6,832 nt of DNA, from NCBI GenBank assembly GCA_003157445.1, contig PMJN01000529.1:19222-26053 (forward strand). Reading direction: 5' to 3'. Below are positions 1 to 5,253 of the stretch, piece after piece. Numbering within the stretch: position 1 is the first letter of the stretch; the number at the start of each line of letters is the position of its first letter. The notes beneath the pieces were generated by a model. The model did no database searches and was not told the origin of the DNA. It saw nothing but the letters and a program-made list of their open reading frames with translations. Source of the stretch: Micrococcales bacterium (lineage in GTDB: Bacteria > Actinomycetota > Actinomycetes > Actinomycetales > Dermatophilaceae). The position numbers and the translations under genes are program-made.

Positions 1-438
1 GACGCCAGCGCTGAGGGCGGTCCGATCATTGGCGGCGCCAGCTTGTGGATCAGCGGTCCCGGCCACAGCGATGCGCAGAAGCGCGCCGCCTGGGAGTTCA
101 CGAAGTTCGCGACCTCCGCCAAGCAACAGGCGATCTGGCACACCAGTACCGGATACTTCCCAGTGAACAAGGGTGCCCTCGATCTGCCGGTGGACAAGGC
201 GTGGGTCGCCAAGTACCCGCAGTTCTCCACGGCGGTCAGCGTGTTGCATTCCGAGAAGCCGTCAACGGCTACGGCCGGATGTGCGCTGGGCACCATGCCA
301 CAGTCGCGCAAAGCGTCCGAGGATGGTCTGGAGAAGGCCATTCTCGGCCAGGCTTCGCCGGCCACTGCCATGGGTGGGGCCGGCAAGAGCATGGCCTCGG
401 TTCTCCAGCAGTACAACAGTTCGGTCAGTGCCAAATGA
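1..438 (+). CDS. Extracellular solute-binding protein, UgpB-like, C-terminal part
   Basis: This is the last 145 codons of a gene that starts before the window, ending at TGA 436-438. The product resembles family 1 ABC-transporter binding proteins of the UgpB type, which capture sugars or sn-glycerol-3-phosphate outside the membrane and deliver them to a permease. The visible support is the run GGASLWISG near residues 11-19 of the fragment, followed by the family's typical helix AAWEFTKFATSAKQQAIWH and then TGYFPVNKGAL. The closing segment, rich in A, G, S and Q and ending LQQYNSSVSAK, matches the C-terminal helix of such proteins. Family members are usually about 400-450 residues, so roughly two thirds, including the lipoprotein signal, lies outside. 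The substrate cannot be told from this part. No permease gene follows on the same strand, so the transporter genes, if linked, must be upstream. Confidence 0.85.
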   Translation, partial: DASAEGGPIIGGASLWISGPGHSDAQKRAAWEFTKFATSAKQQAIWHTSTGYFPVNKGALDLPVDKAWVAKYPQFSTAVSVLHSEKPSTATAGCALGTMPQSRKASEDGLEKAILGQASPATAMGGAGKSMASVLQQYNSSVSAK

Positions 439-506
439 CCCTCACGTAGCAGGCAGGATCAGGACAAGCCTCCACCGGGCGGGCGGGTCAGGGCCGCTCG
501 CCCGGT

Positions 507-538
507 CTGTACGACCTGCCCGTGGCAGGGTCGTACAG
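507..538 (+). terminator. Hairpin after the solute-binding protein gene
   Basis: The arms CTGTACGACCTGCC (507-520) and 524-538 pair over 14 bases around a CGT loop with a single bulged G. There is no T-run after it, as is common for GC-rich actinobacterial terminators. It lies about 70 bases past the stop at 438. A second inverted repeat, ACCGGGCG (474-481) with CGCCCGGT (499-506), lies directly before it, giving two stems in tandem. The role as a terminator is inferred from structure and position. Confidence 0.55.
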
Positions 539-998
539 CGCGAGCTCCGAGCGTTTTGGGCCCTGGAACTACGGCAGCTGAACACCCCGATCCTAAGAGG
601 CAGTGTTGACCCACCTTGCCAAGCGGCACCAGATCGGGCCGGTTGGGTTCTCAACATGGATTCATGGATCGGGCGCCCACCGGCGGTATGGAAAGTGCAT
701 CTACAACACGTGGGGTGGGGGACCGCTCTGCGTGGACTCGCCATGGGCTAGCGGCACGGTTTCGTCCAGGGCGCTGGCACGGTACTAGGTGGGGCGCGGG
801 CCCGGCTGCGCCCAACCCGGCCGTGGCGCCCACCATGGTGATGGTGGCTGCGGCGGTCAAGGACTTGGTTCGCAGGGCGGCACCAGTCCAGCTATATCCG
901 GCGGGGCATGTGGAACCATGCTCTGCTGGCTTCGCGCCGAGCGTCTCCTGAACCAGGAGCACGTCGATGCCGTACCCGGCCCCGGTAACCGTGAACGC

Positions 999-1038
999 GG
1001 TCACCGCCGAATGGCAGGACGCTGTCTCGGCGGTGACC
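999..1038 (-). terminator. 12-bp perfect hairpin just past the OYE stop codon
   Basis: GGTCACCGCCGA (999-1010) is the exact reverse complement of 1027-1038, with a 16-base loop. It begins 6 bases beyond the stop of the minus-strand OYE gene. There is no T-run. The position and strength make it the likely end of the OYE transcript. A weaker overlapping stem (984-991 with 998-1005, one mismatch) could compete with it. Confidence 0.6.
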
Positions 1039-1044
1039 CGGTCG

Positions 1045-2226
1045 TCAGGTGAGGCTGGTCAGGGCTGCGGCGGTGAAGGGCGTCAGCTCGTCGATGCGCC
1101 CGGTGCGGATCTTCTCGCTCCAAGCGGGATCGCCGAGCAGGGCGCGGCCCACGGCGATGAGGTCGAACTCGTCGGCGCCGAGTCGCTCCAGGAGCCGATC
1201 GATGCCAGTGGCGGACGGCATACCTCCCGCGAAGGTGTCCAGGAAGTGCCCGTCAAGGCCGACCGATCCGACGGAGATCGTCGGGTGCCCGGTCAGTTTC
1301 TTCATCCACCCGGCGAGGTTCAGGGAGGAACCGGCGAACTCCGGCTCCCAGTAGCGACGGGTGGAACCATGGAAGACATCGACACCTGCGTCGACGAGCG
1401 GGGTGAGGATGGCCTCGAGCTCCTGTGGTGTCTCGGCGAGCCGCGCGTCGTAGGCGCCGGACTTCCACTGCGACATGCGCAACACGATGGGGAACTCGCG
1501 GCTGGTCGCCTTGCGGACCGCGGTGATGATCTCGCGGGCCAGCCGAGTGCGCGCGTAGGGGTCACCGCCGTAGGCGTCGGTACGTCGGTTGGTGTTCGCC
1601 CATAAGAAGCTGTCGATGAGGTAGCCGTGCGCGCCGTGCAGCTCGACACCGTCGAAGCCGAGACGGTACGCGGCAGCCGCCGCATCGGCGAAGGCTTGCA
1701 CGACAGCGTCCAGATCACGCTGGTGGGCAACCGGGCCGGCATCGCCTATCGGCGTGCCGTCGAGCTTCAGACCGGAGGGCGACATCACCGGCGCGTCGGC
1801 AAACGGCGGCGCGCCAGCCTTGCGGGAGGCGCCGACGTGCCACAGCTGGGGAATGATCCGACCTCCGGCTGCGTGGACGGTGTCGAGAACCCGAGACCAT
1901 CCATCTAGTGCGTCCTGCCCGTAGAAGCGCGGTACGGCAGCGTGTTCGCCGGCGCTCGGGTGCTCGACGTAGGTGCCCTCGGTGATGATCAGCCCGACCC
2001 CGCCTGTGGCACGGCGAGCGTAGTACTCGGCTACGTCAAGTCCGGGGACGCCGCCGGGGGAGCGCTGACGGGTCATCGGGGCCATGACGACCCGGTTCGC
2101 CAGGTGCAAGGGGCCGATGTCGAGAGGACGAAAGAGCGAGGAGGTCAGGAGGTGAGGCGCAGTGAGCGTGGAGGAAGCGATGTCGAAGTCCTTTGATCTC
2201 GTCAGTGAAACGGAGAAGCGGAGCAA
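1045..2226 (-). CDS. Old yellow enzyme family NADH:flavin oxidoreductase (ene-reductase)
   Basis: A complete 393-residue FMN enzyme of the OYE/NemA type, which uses NAD(P)H to reduce activated C=C bonds, quinones or nitro compounds in the cytoplasm. It shows the N-terminal strand SLFRPLDIGPLHLANRVVM (30-48), MAPMTR with Thr52 (classical class; YqjM-type enzymes have Cys here), QLWHVG (127-132), substrate-anchoring His197 and His200 with catalytic Tyr202 in HGAHGYL, the NRRTDAYGG loop (213-221), and the phosphate-binding AVGRALLGDPAW (358-369). The only usable start is TTG at 2226-2224, preceded by AGGAG at a short 3-base spacing. No in-frame ATG or GTG occurs before Met48, which lies inside the barrel, so the first 20-odd residues are poorly defined. 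It is divergent from a TetR gene and shares two operator-like palindromes with it, so repression lifted by a substrate-like ligand is likely. Length is slightly above the usual 350-380. Confidence 0.93.
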   Translation of the reverse strand: MLRFSVSLTRSKDFDIASSTLTAPHLLTSSLFRPLDIGPLHLANRVVMAPMTRQRSPGGVPGLDVAEYYARRATGGVGLIITEGTYVEHPSAGEHAAVPRFYGQDALDGWSRVLDTVHAAGGRIIPQLWHVGASRKAGAPPFADAPVMSPSGLKLDGTPIGDAGPVAHQRDLDAVVQAFADAAAAAYRLGFDGVELHGAHGYLIDSFLWANTNRRTDAYGGDPYARTRLAREIITAVRKATSREFPIVLRMSQWKSGAYDARLAETPQELEAILTPLVDAGVDVFHGSTRRYWEPEFAGSSLNLAGWMKKLTGHPTISVGSVGLDGHFLDTFAGGMPSATGIDRLLERLGADEFDLIAVGRALLGDPAWSEKIRTGRIDELTPFTAAALTSLT

Positions 2227-2237
2227 TCGCTCCTCTT
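2216..2237. promoter_or_regulatory. Operator-like palindrome 1 (over the OYE start)
   Basis: The core is GGAGC-N4-GCTCC (2220-2233), extended by AAG and CTT arms one base further out, giving an almost perfect dyad. It matches palindrome 2 at 19 of 23 positions including one flanking G. It covers the OYE ribosome binding site and TTG start and would cover the transcription start of the proposed OYE promoter. The shape and size fit a TetR-family site. Binding by the adjacent TetR is inferred. Confidence 0.7.
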
Positions 2238-2239
2238 GA

Positions 2240-2245
2240 ACCGTA
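2240..2245 (-). promoter_or_regulatory. Proposed -10 element of the OYE promoter
   Basis: On the minus strand the bases read TACGGT, fitting the TANNNT pattern of actinobacterial housekeeping promoters. It sits exactly in the 12-base gap between the two operator-like palindromes. Transcription would begin near 2234, leaving a leader of only about 8 bases before the TTG start. No convincing -35 is visible. That region falls in palindrome 2. Confidence 0.4.
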
Positions 2246-2249
2246 ACAC

Positions 2250-2271
2250 AAGCGGAGCGAGTGCTCCCCTT
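2250..2271. promoter_or_regulatory. Operator-like palindrome 2 (between the divergent promoters)
   Basis: The core is GGAGC-N4-GCTCC (2254-2267), with the same AAG and CTT outer arms as palindrome 1. The two centres are 34 bases apart, a little over three helical turns. It covers the -35 zone of both the OYE promoter and the tetR promoter, so one bound regulator could shut both genes. The role is inferred from symmetry, repetition and location. Confidence 0.7.
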
Positions 2272-2287
2272 GTGCCAGCGTGGTCGC

Positions 2288-2293
2288 TACACT
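2288..2293 (+). promoter_or_regulatory. Proposed -10 element of tetR, leaderless transcript
   Basis: TACACT fits TANNNT and ends 6 bases before the A of the ATG at 2300, which is where transcription would start. There is no Shine-Dalgarno sequence before this ATG (the preceding bases are TTGCCCT). Together these point to a leaderless message, a common form in actinobacteria. The -35 zone is covered by palindrome 2, suggesting autoregulation. Confidence 0.55.
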
Positions 2294-2299
2294 TGCCCT

Positions 2300-2923
2300 A
2301 TGACGTCCATTGCCCAGCAAGGCTTGCCCGCGGTGCGGGCCAGACGCGCCGACGCGGAACGCAACCGCGCGGCCATCCTGGAGGCGTCGACCGCGATCAT
2401 CGTGGAGCAGGGCAGCCTTCTTGACGTCAGACAGGTCGCCCGTCGCAGTGGCGTGGGCATGGGAACGCTGTATCGGCACTTCTCGACCAAGGAAGAACTG
2501 CTCAATGCCGCCTTGGAGCGGCTCTTCAGTTCCTGGGTCACCCTGGCTCGAGAAGCCGCGAAAGCCATCGACGACCCCATGGCTGCCCTGGAGGACTTCT
2601 TCGAGCAGACCCTGGTGTGTCGTGACCGCGGCCGGGCCTTGAACACGGCCTACAGCAACAGCGCGCAAGCACCCATTGCCGAGTGCGGACACTTGCTCGA
2701 CTCGCTCATCGATGAGCTGCGCACGCGCGCTCAGGATGCCCATGTCTTGCGCCCCGATGTCACCGTCGAGGACCTCGCGCTTCTGCTCACGTCTCTGAGC
2801 CAACTCGCCCAGACGACTGGAAACACTCATCCCGAGACCTGGCGGCGGCTCCTGCGTATCTCGCTCGACGGGCTCAGCAGCGAGCACACCGAGGCGCTAC
2901 CGTTGTGCCCGTCGAACGGCTAG
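2300..2923 (+). CDS. TetR/AcrR family transcriptional repressor
   Basis: A complete 207-residue regulator, a usual TetR length. The N-terminal DNA-binding domain runs from about residue 20 to 68: RNRAAILEASTAIIVEQG forms the first helices, and DVRQVARRSGVGMGTLYRHF (42-61) is the helix-turn-helix with the family's GTLYRHF signature, followed by STKEELL. The C-terminal part is helical with no recognisable ligand motif, as is normal for the family, and Cys107, Cys129 and Cys203 are present. ATG 2300 is chosen over the GTG at 2261 because the latter lies inside palindrome 2, and a -10 element sits just before 2300. It is divergent from the OYE gene, the classic arrangement for a local repressor that senses an electrophilic or phenolic compound, as NemR does for NemA. 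Autoregulation through palindrome 2 is likely. The ligand is unknown. Confidence 0.93.
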   Translation: MTSIAQQGLPAVRARRADAERNRAAILEASTAIIVEQGSLLDVRQVARRSGVGMGTLYRHFSTKEELLNAALERLFSSWVTLAREAAKAIDDPMAALEDFFEQTLVCRDRGRALNTAYSNSAQAPIAECGHLLDSLIDELRTRAQDAHVLRPDVTVEDLALLLTSLSQLAQTTGNTHPETWRRLLRISLDGLSSEHTEALPLCPSNG

Positions 2924-3165
2924 CTGCCCGGAGCCGGGCCCTTCGCCGCAGACTTGATTCCAAGCAGTTGCTCCCGGCTAGTGAGGAAAGGTCTCACCTC
3001 GAAAGTGGTCGAGACTGTGCCCCCAACTTGGGCCATGGTCGCGTCCCAATGGGCGACACCTACTTCACACAACTCCTTGACGATCAGGACAATCGGCCAC
3101 GGTGAGGGCGTGACTGCGCCAGCACTTTGAGTCGTGGAGAAGCCATCCGGGAGCCGCTTCGTCAC
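2920..3165 (-). CDS. Doubtful small ORF convergent with tetR
   Basis: An 81-codon frame with a GTG start at 3165-3163, ending at TAG 2920-2922 and overlapping the tetR end by four bases. I do not recognise the product. It has no signal peptide, no clear membrane helix (the stretch WPIVLIV is too short) and no metal or nucleotide motif. The start is preceded by GATGGTGGC, which is not a good ribosome binding site. Third codon positions favour G/C only mildly. The opposite strand is also open over much of this stretch, so this may be a chance frame or decayed DNA. It is listed because nothing else explains the interval. Confidence 0.2.
   Translation of the reverse strand: MTKRLPDGFSTTQSAGAVTPSPWPIVLIVKELCEVGVAHWDATMAQVGGTVSTTFEVRPFLTSREQLLGIKSAAKGPAPGS
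2926..2939 (+). terminator. Short GC hairpin right after tetR
   Basis: GCCCGG and CCGGGC flank a two-base AG centre, in practice a five-pair stem with a GAGC loop, three bases after the tetR stop. There is no T-run. It is short, so the terminator role is tentative. Confidence 0.35.
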
Positions 3166-3266
3166 GCCACCATCGACCGCTTGCGGGAGTCGATGAGGCT
3201 CCTACATATTTCCTTATCCATCAACACAATTGGTAAGTGAATCCGGCGCCGGGAGCAACGAGTCTT
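3166..3266. other. AT-rich patch with a small GC palindrome
   Basis: The bases from about 3203 to 3240 are clearly richer in A/T than the surroundings (for example ACATATTTCC and AACACAATTGG). No gene starts downstream of it on either strand in a sensible position: the gene to the right points toward it and the doubtful ORF to the left points away. CCGGCGCCGG (3243-3252) is a perfect palindrome 14 bases past the stop of the 111-residue gene and may help end its transcript. Otherwise I see nothing here. Confidence 0.4.
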
Positions 3267-3602
3267 CTAGGTCGTCTGGGCTCTCTTTGCAGCTTTGTCA
3301 GCAGCTTCGTGGAGGTCGAGAAGCCGGTCCAGCATGCGGCGGTCCTTCTCCGTCCGCGGCGACTCCGGCTCCTCATTCTCACGGATTAACACGGCCAGCG
3401 CATCCAGGATGCGGTTGAGTTGGTAACCGTAGCTCCCGACGCTGTCGACCACCTTTTGCTCAGTGTCGCTGTCGGCAATGTTCGCCTCGCCGAAGACGAT
3501 CGTCGGGCTGAAGAAGCGGCGCCAGTCGGTGATGGGGAAGACGCTCAGGGCATAGTTCCTGAACAGGTTATCCATGCCGAAGATGGACGGCGATGCACTC
3601 AT
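3267..3602 (-). CDS. Conserved-looking hypothetical protein, 111 residues
   Basis: The gene is well supported: ATG at 3602-3600 is preceded by GGAGG (3608-3612) with a 5-base spacer, and third positions are strongly G/C. I do not know its function. The N-terminal half has an aromatic-rich, structured stretch, MDNLFRNYALSVFPITDWRR (10-29), then FFSPTIVFGEANIAD. Residues 46-76 read as an amphipathic helix (SDTEQKVVDSVGSYGYQLNRILDALAVLI in character). Residues 77-111 are highly charged and probably a second helix (EKDRRMLDRLLDLHEAADKAAKR in character). There is no signal peptide or membrane helix, so it is a cytoplasmic protein, perhaps a helical hairpin or a partner of a larger protein. It stands alone, facing away from the MFS gene, with no operon partner. 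An internal ATG at residue 10 could also serve as start but lacks the strong ribosome binding site. Confidence 0.8.
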   Translation of the reverse strand: MSASPSIFGMDNLFRNYALSVFPITDWRRFFSPTIVFGEANIADSDTEQKVVDSVGSYGYQLNRILDALAVLIRENEEPESPRTEKDRRMLDRLLDLHEAADKAAKRAQTT

Positions 3603-3791
3603 GCAAACCTCCGGTTACCCCGCGCGGCGGCCTTCGACCGCCTGAGTTGACTCTAGGTCCATCATGGATCGGCGGCGCGGTGAATCTTTGCGACATGGGA
3701 GGCGGGGGCGTCGGGGCTGGAGGAGCGGGGATAGCCATCGCTGGCTGCATACCAAGGATGAGAGTGAGCCCGATAGCCGATGGATCTGCGG

Positions 3792-3899
3792 GGTTACTCG
3801 AACTGCAGGTCGGAGGGCTACAACCGACTAGCGAAACACCAGCACCGGAAGGTTCTTGGGTTCCGCAGCCCGCTCAACCTACGCCGCTGTATACGGTAG
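3792..3899 (+). pseudogene. C-terminal remnant of an ISL3-type transposase
   Basis: One frame reads GYSNCRSEGYNRLAK (from 3792), then HQHRKVLGFRSPLNLRRCIR, then TAG at 3897-3899. This closely follows the C-terminal end of actinobacterial ISL3 transposases as I remember it, where SEGxNRLxK, GFRNPxNxRxR and IRW recur. The expected Trp after the last Arg would be TGG where TAG now stands. The same frame is closed by TAG at 3774, and no earlier transposase sequence (catalytic DDE part, zinc fingers) is found, so only about 35 residues remain. It cannot be active. The family match is from memory and not from a search. Confidence 0.6.
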
Positions 3900-3925
3900 G
3901 TCGCCTACCCGCCAATACCGGCGGG
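3895..3925. repeat. Two overlapping small hairpins
   Basis: GGTAGG (3895-3900) pairs with CCTACC (3904-3909) around TCG, and CCCGCC (3908-3913) pairs with GGCGGG (3920-3925) around AATACC. The two stems share two bases and so are mutually exclusive at their edge. They lie about 120 bases before the MFS start and at the end of the transposase remnant. They may be a leftover transposon terminator or part of the MFS leader. No known riboswitch was recognised. Confidence 0.4.
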
Positions 3926-4043
3926 CCTCAGCCGCGAGAAGCACGTTGCCCGCTTAAGTCTGAAGCCGGGAAACCCTGCCTGGTCGAGCTACCCCAGCGC
4001 CAAGGTTCTGGATGCAAGGGGAGGGGCAGGGACGAGGTGGTTG

Positions 4044-5252
4044 GTGGCGGCCGCTAACGTCGCTCTGGTGACGTCCCTGGCCGCCCCTGACACACTGGCG
4101 CTGCGACGAGCCACTCGTTGCGTGTACCTCGTGTTCGTTGGATCCGGCCTGGGCTTCGCCAGCTGGGCCGCCCGCATCCCGCAGGTTCGCCAGGAGTTCG
4201 GCTTTACACCTGCAGCCTTGGGCCTTGTGCTGTTGGCCGTTGCCGTCGGCTCTATGATCGCGCTGCCATCGGCGGGTCTGATCGTCCACCGGATCGGCGC
4301 GGCGAAGACGATCGTCGTAATGTCCTTGATCTTTGCGACGGGCATGGCCACAGCCGGTGTGGGAGTCCAAGTGGGCGTAGCGCCTCTGGTCATCGGCCTG
4401 GTGCTAATGGGCTTTGGCCTCGGCGCGTGGGACGTGGCCATGAACGTGCAGGCGGCTGCGGTCGAGCAGCAGCTCAAGCGCTCAATCATGTCCCGTTTCC
4501 ATGCCGGCTTCAGTCTCGGCACGGTTACCGGCGCACTGCTCGGTGTCGCGATGAACGCTCTGCACGTGTCGGTCACGGTGAACCTGCTGCTCGTCGCGTT
4601 GCTGCTGGGGTTGGCGATGCCACTGTCGACGCGCGGCTTCTTGCTCGCCGATGCCCAGGGCCATGACGAGCCCAGCAAGAGCTTGGATCCGCTCAGGGCC
4701 TGGGTCGAGCCACGCACTCTGCTCATCGGCCTCTTCGTCCTGACAATGGCCTTCGCCGAGGGCACCGCGAACGACTGGATCGGCGTTGCCACCATCGACG
4801 GCTATGGAGCGACGGCGGCTCTGGGGTCCCTGGCCTACGTGGTCTTTGTCGCTTCTATGACCATCGGGCGCTGGTACGGCACGCGGGTTCTGGACCGTTT
4901 CGGCCGCGTCCCCGTACTGCGCGCCTGCGCAGCCAGCGCCCTGATCGGCTTGCTGATTGTGGTCTTCGGGCCCAACATCGTGACTGCCATGGTCGGCACC
5001 ATTCTTTGGGGTCTGGGCACAGCGCTCGGTTTCCCTGTCGGTATGAGTGCCGCAGCCGACCAGCGACGCTACGCCGCCGGACGCGTCAGCGTCGTCGCGA
5101 CTATCGGATATGTCGCTTTTCTGGCCGGCCCGCCAATGGTCGGAATCATCGGCAACCAAGTCGGTGTCCTACGCGCCCTCAGCGTCACGGCCGGGCTGCT
5201 GGCTATCGGCCTGCTGGTCGCCGGCACAACCCGCCCGATGGCTGACGACTGA
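4044..5252 (+). CDS. MFS transporter, MosC/YbjJ-like
   Basis: A complete membrane transporter of about 402 residues with roughly twelve hydrophobic segments. It fits the MFS branch containing E. coli YbjJ and rhizobial MosC. Seen, in order (counted from TTG 4041): GFASWAARIPQVRQEFG (38-54), the motif-A loop GLIVHRIGAAKT (79-90), GAWDVAMNVQAAAVE (128-142), RFHAGFSLGTVTGALLG (152-168), a charged central loop (about 204-225), AEGTANDW (239-246), and the second-half loop GRWYGTRVLDRFGR (276-289). The end is LAGPPMVGIIGNQVG and TTRPMADD. GTG 4044 is preferred because GAGG at 4034-4037 lies six bases before it; TTG 4041 is adjacent and possible. The substrate is unknown; members are usually called exporters or sugar-related carriers without proof. 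It has no operon partner, with a transposase remnant before it and a broken gene directly after. Confidence 0.9.
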   Translation: MAAANVALVTSLAAPDTLALRRATRCVYLVFVGSGLGFASWAARIPQVRQEFGFTPAALGLVLLAVAVGSMIALPSAGLIVHRIGAAKTIVVMSLIFATGMATAGVGVQVGVAPLVIGLVLMGFGLGAWDVAMNVQAAAVEQQLKRSIMSRFHAGFSLGTVTGALLGVAMNALHVSVTVNLLLVALLLGLAMPLSTRGFLLADAQGHDEPSKSLDPLRAWVEPRTLLIGLFVLTMAFAEGTANDWIGVATIDGYGATAALGSLAYVVFVASMTIGRWYGTRVLDRFGRVPVLRACAASALIGLLIVVFGPNIVTAMVGTILWGLGTALGFPVGMSAAADQRRYAAGRVSVVATIGYVAFLAGPPMVGIIGNQVGVLRALSVTAGLLAIGLLVAGTTRPMADD

Positions 5253-5253
5253 G

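Larger units (their letters stand above)
439..1044. other. Gene-poor stretch between binding protein and OYE gene
   Basis: About 600 bases hold no gene I can support. Open frames exist on both strands, as expected in GC-rich DNA, but none has a ribosome binding site with family-like protein sequence. The minus-strand frame 651-1004 (GTG start) is the best looking, but its start codon lies inside the strong hairpin at 999-1038 and its second half is rich in R, P and C like a shadow frame. The frame at 603-788 on the plus strand, which includes GPVGFSTWIHGSG, could be decayed coding DNA, but I do not recognise it. Candidate terminators lie at both ends. Confidence 0.5.
3603..4043. other. Divergent intergenic region with insertion-sequence debris
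   Basis: About 440 bases separate the 111-residue gene from the MFS gene. No intact gene is visible. The plus-strand frame 3593-4057 is open but rich in G, P and R with no family-like sequence. The interval contains the transposase remnant (3792-3899) and the tandem hairpins (3895-3925), and just before the MFS gene it carries a purine-rich tract with GAGG. Bases 3946-3972 (GCTTAAGTCTGAAG inside) loosely resemble an ISL3-type terminal repeat, but I could not find a matching left end. Confidence 0.45.

Noticed and set aside
606..634. TTGACC resembling a -35 box
   Set aside because: There is no acceptable -10 at 16-19 bases and no gene follows on that strand.
651..1004. Minus-strand ORF of 117 codons downstream of the OYE gene
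   Set aside because: Its GTG start lies inside the 12-pair hairpin, it has no ribosome binding site, and its second half looks like a shadow frame rich in R, P and S.
910..1371. Eleven-base direct repeat GTGGAACCATG at 910 and 1361
   Set aside because: One copy lies within OYE coding sequence, the flanks do not match, and this length is compatible with chance.
2036..2887. Long minus-strand ORF opposite tetR
   Set aside because: It is an antisense shadow of the TetR gene that also crosses the operator region and runs into the OYE gene; it has no family-like sequence.
3181..3210. TTGCGG with CATATT at 18-base spacing, a possible plus-strand promoter
   Set aside because: The boxes are weak and the only gene downstream is on the opposite strand.
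3593..4057. Plus-strand ORF of 154 codons before the MFS gene
   Set aside because: Its start lies inside the opposite gene, its composition is G/P/R-rich, no ribosome binding site is present, and the transposase-like signal lies in another frame of the same DNA.
3989..4795. Long minus-strand ORF opposite the MFS gene
   Set aside because: It is an antisense shadow of the transporter; codon bias and domain match belong to the plus strand.
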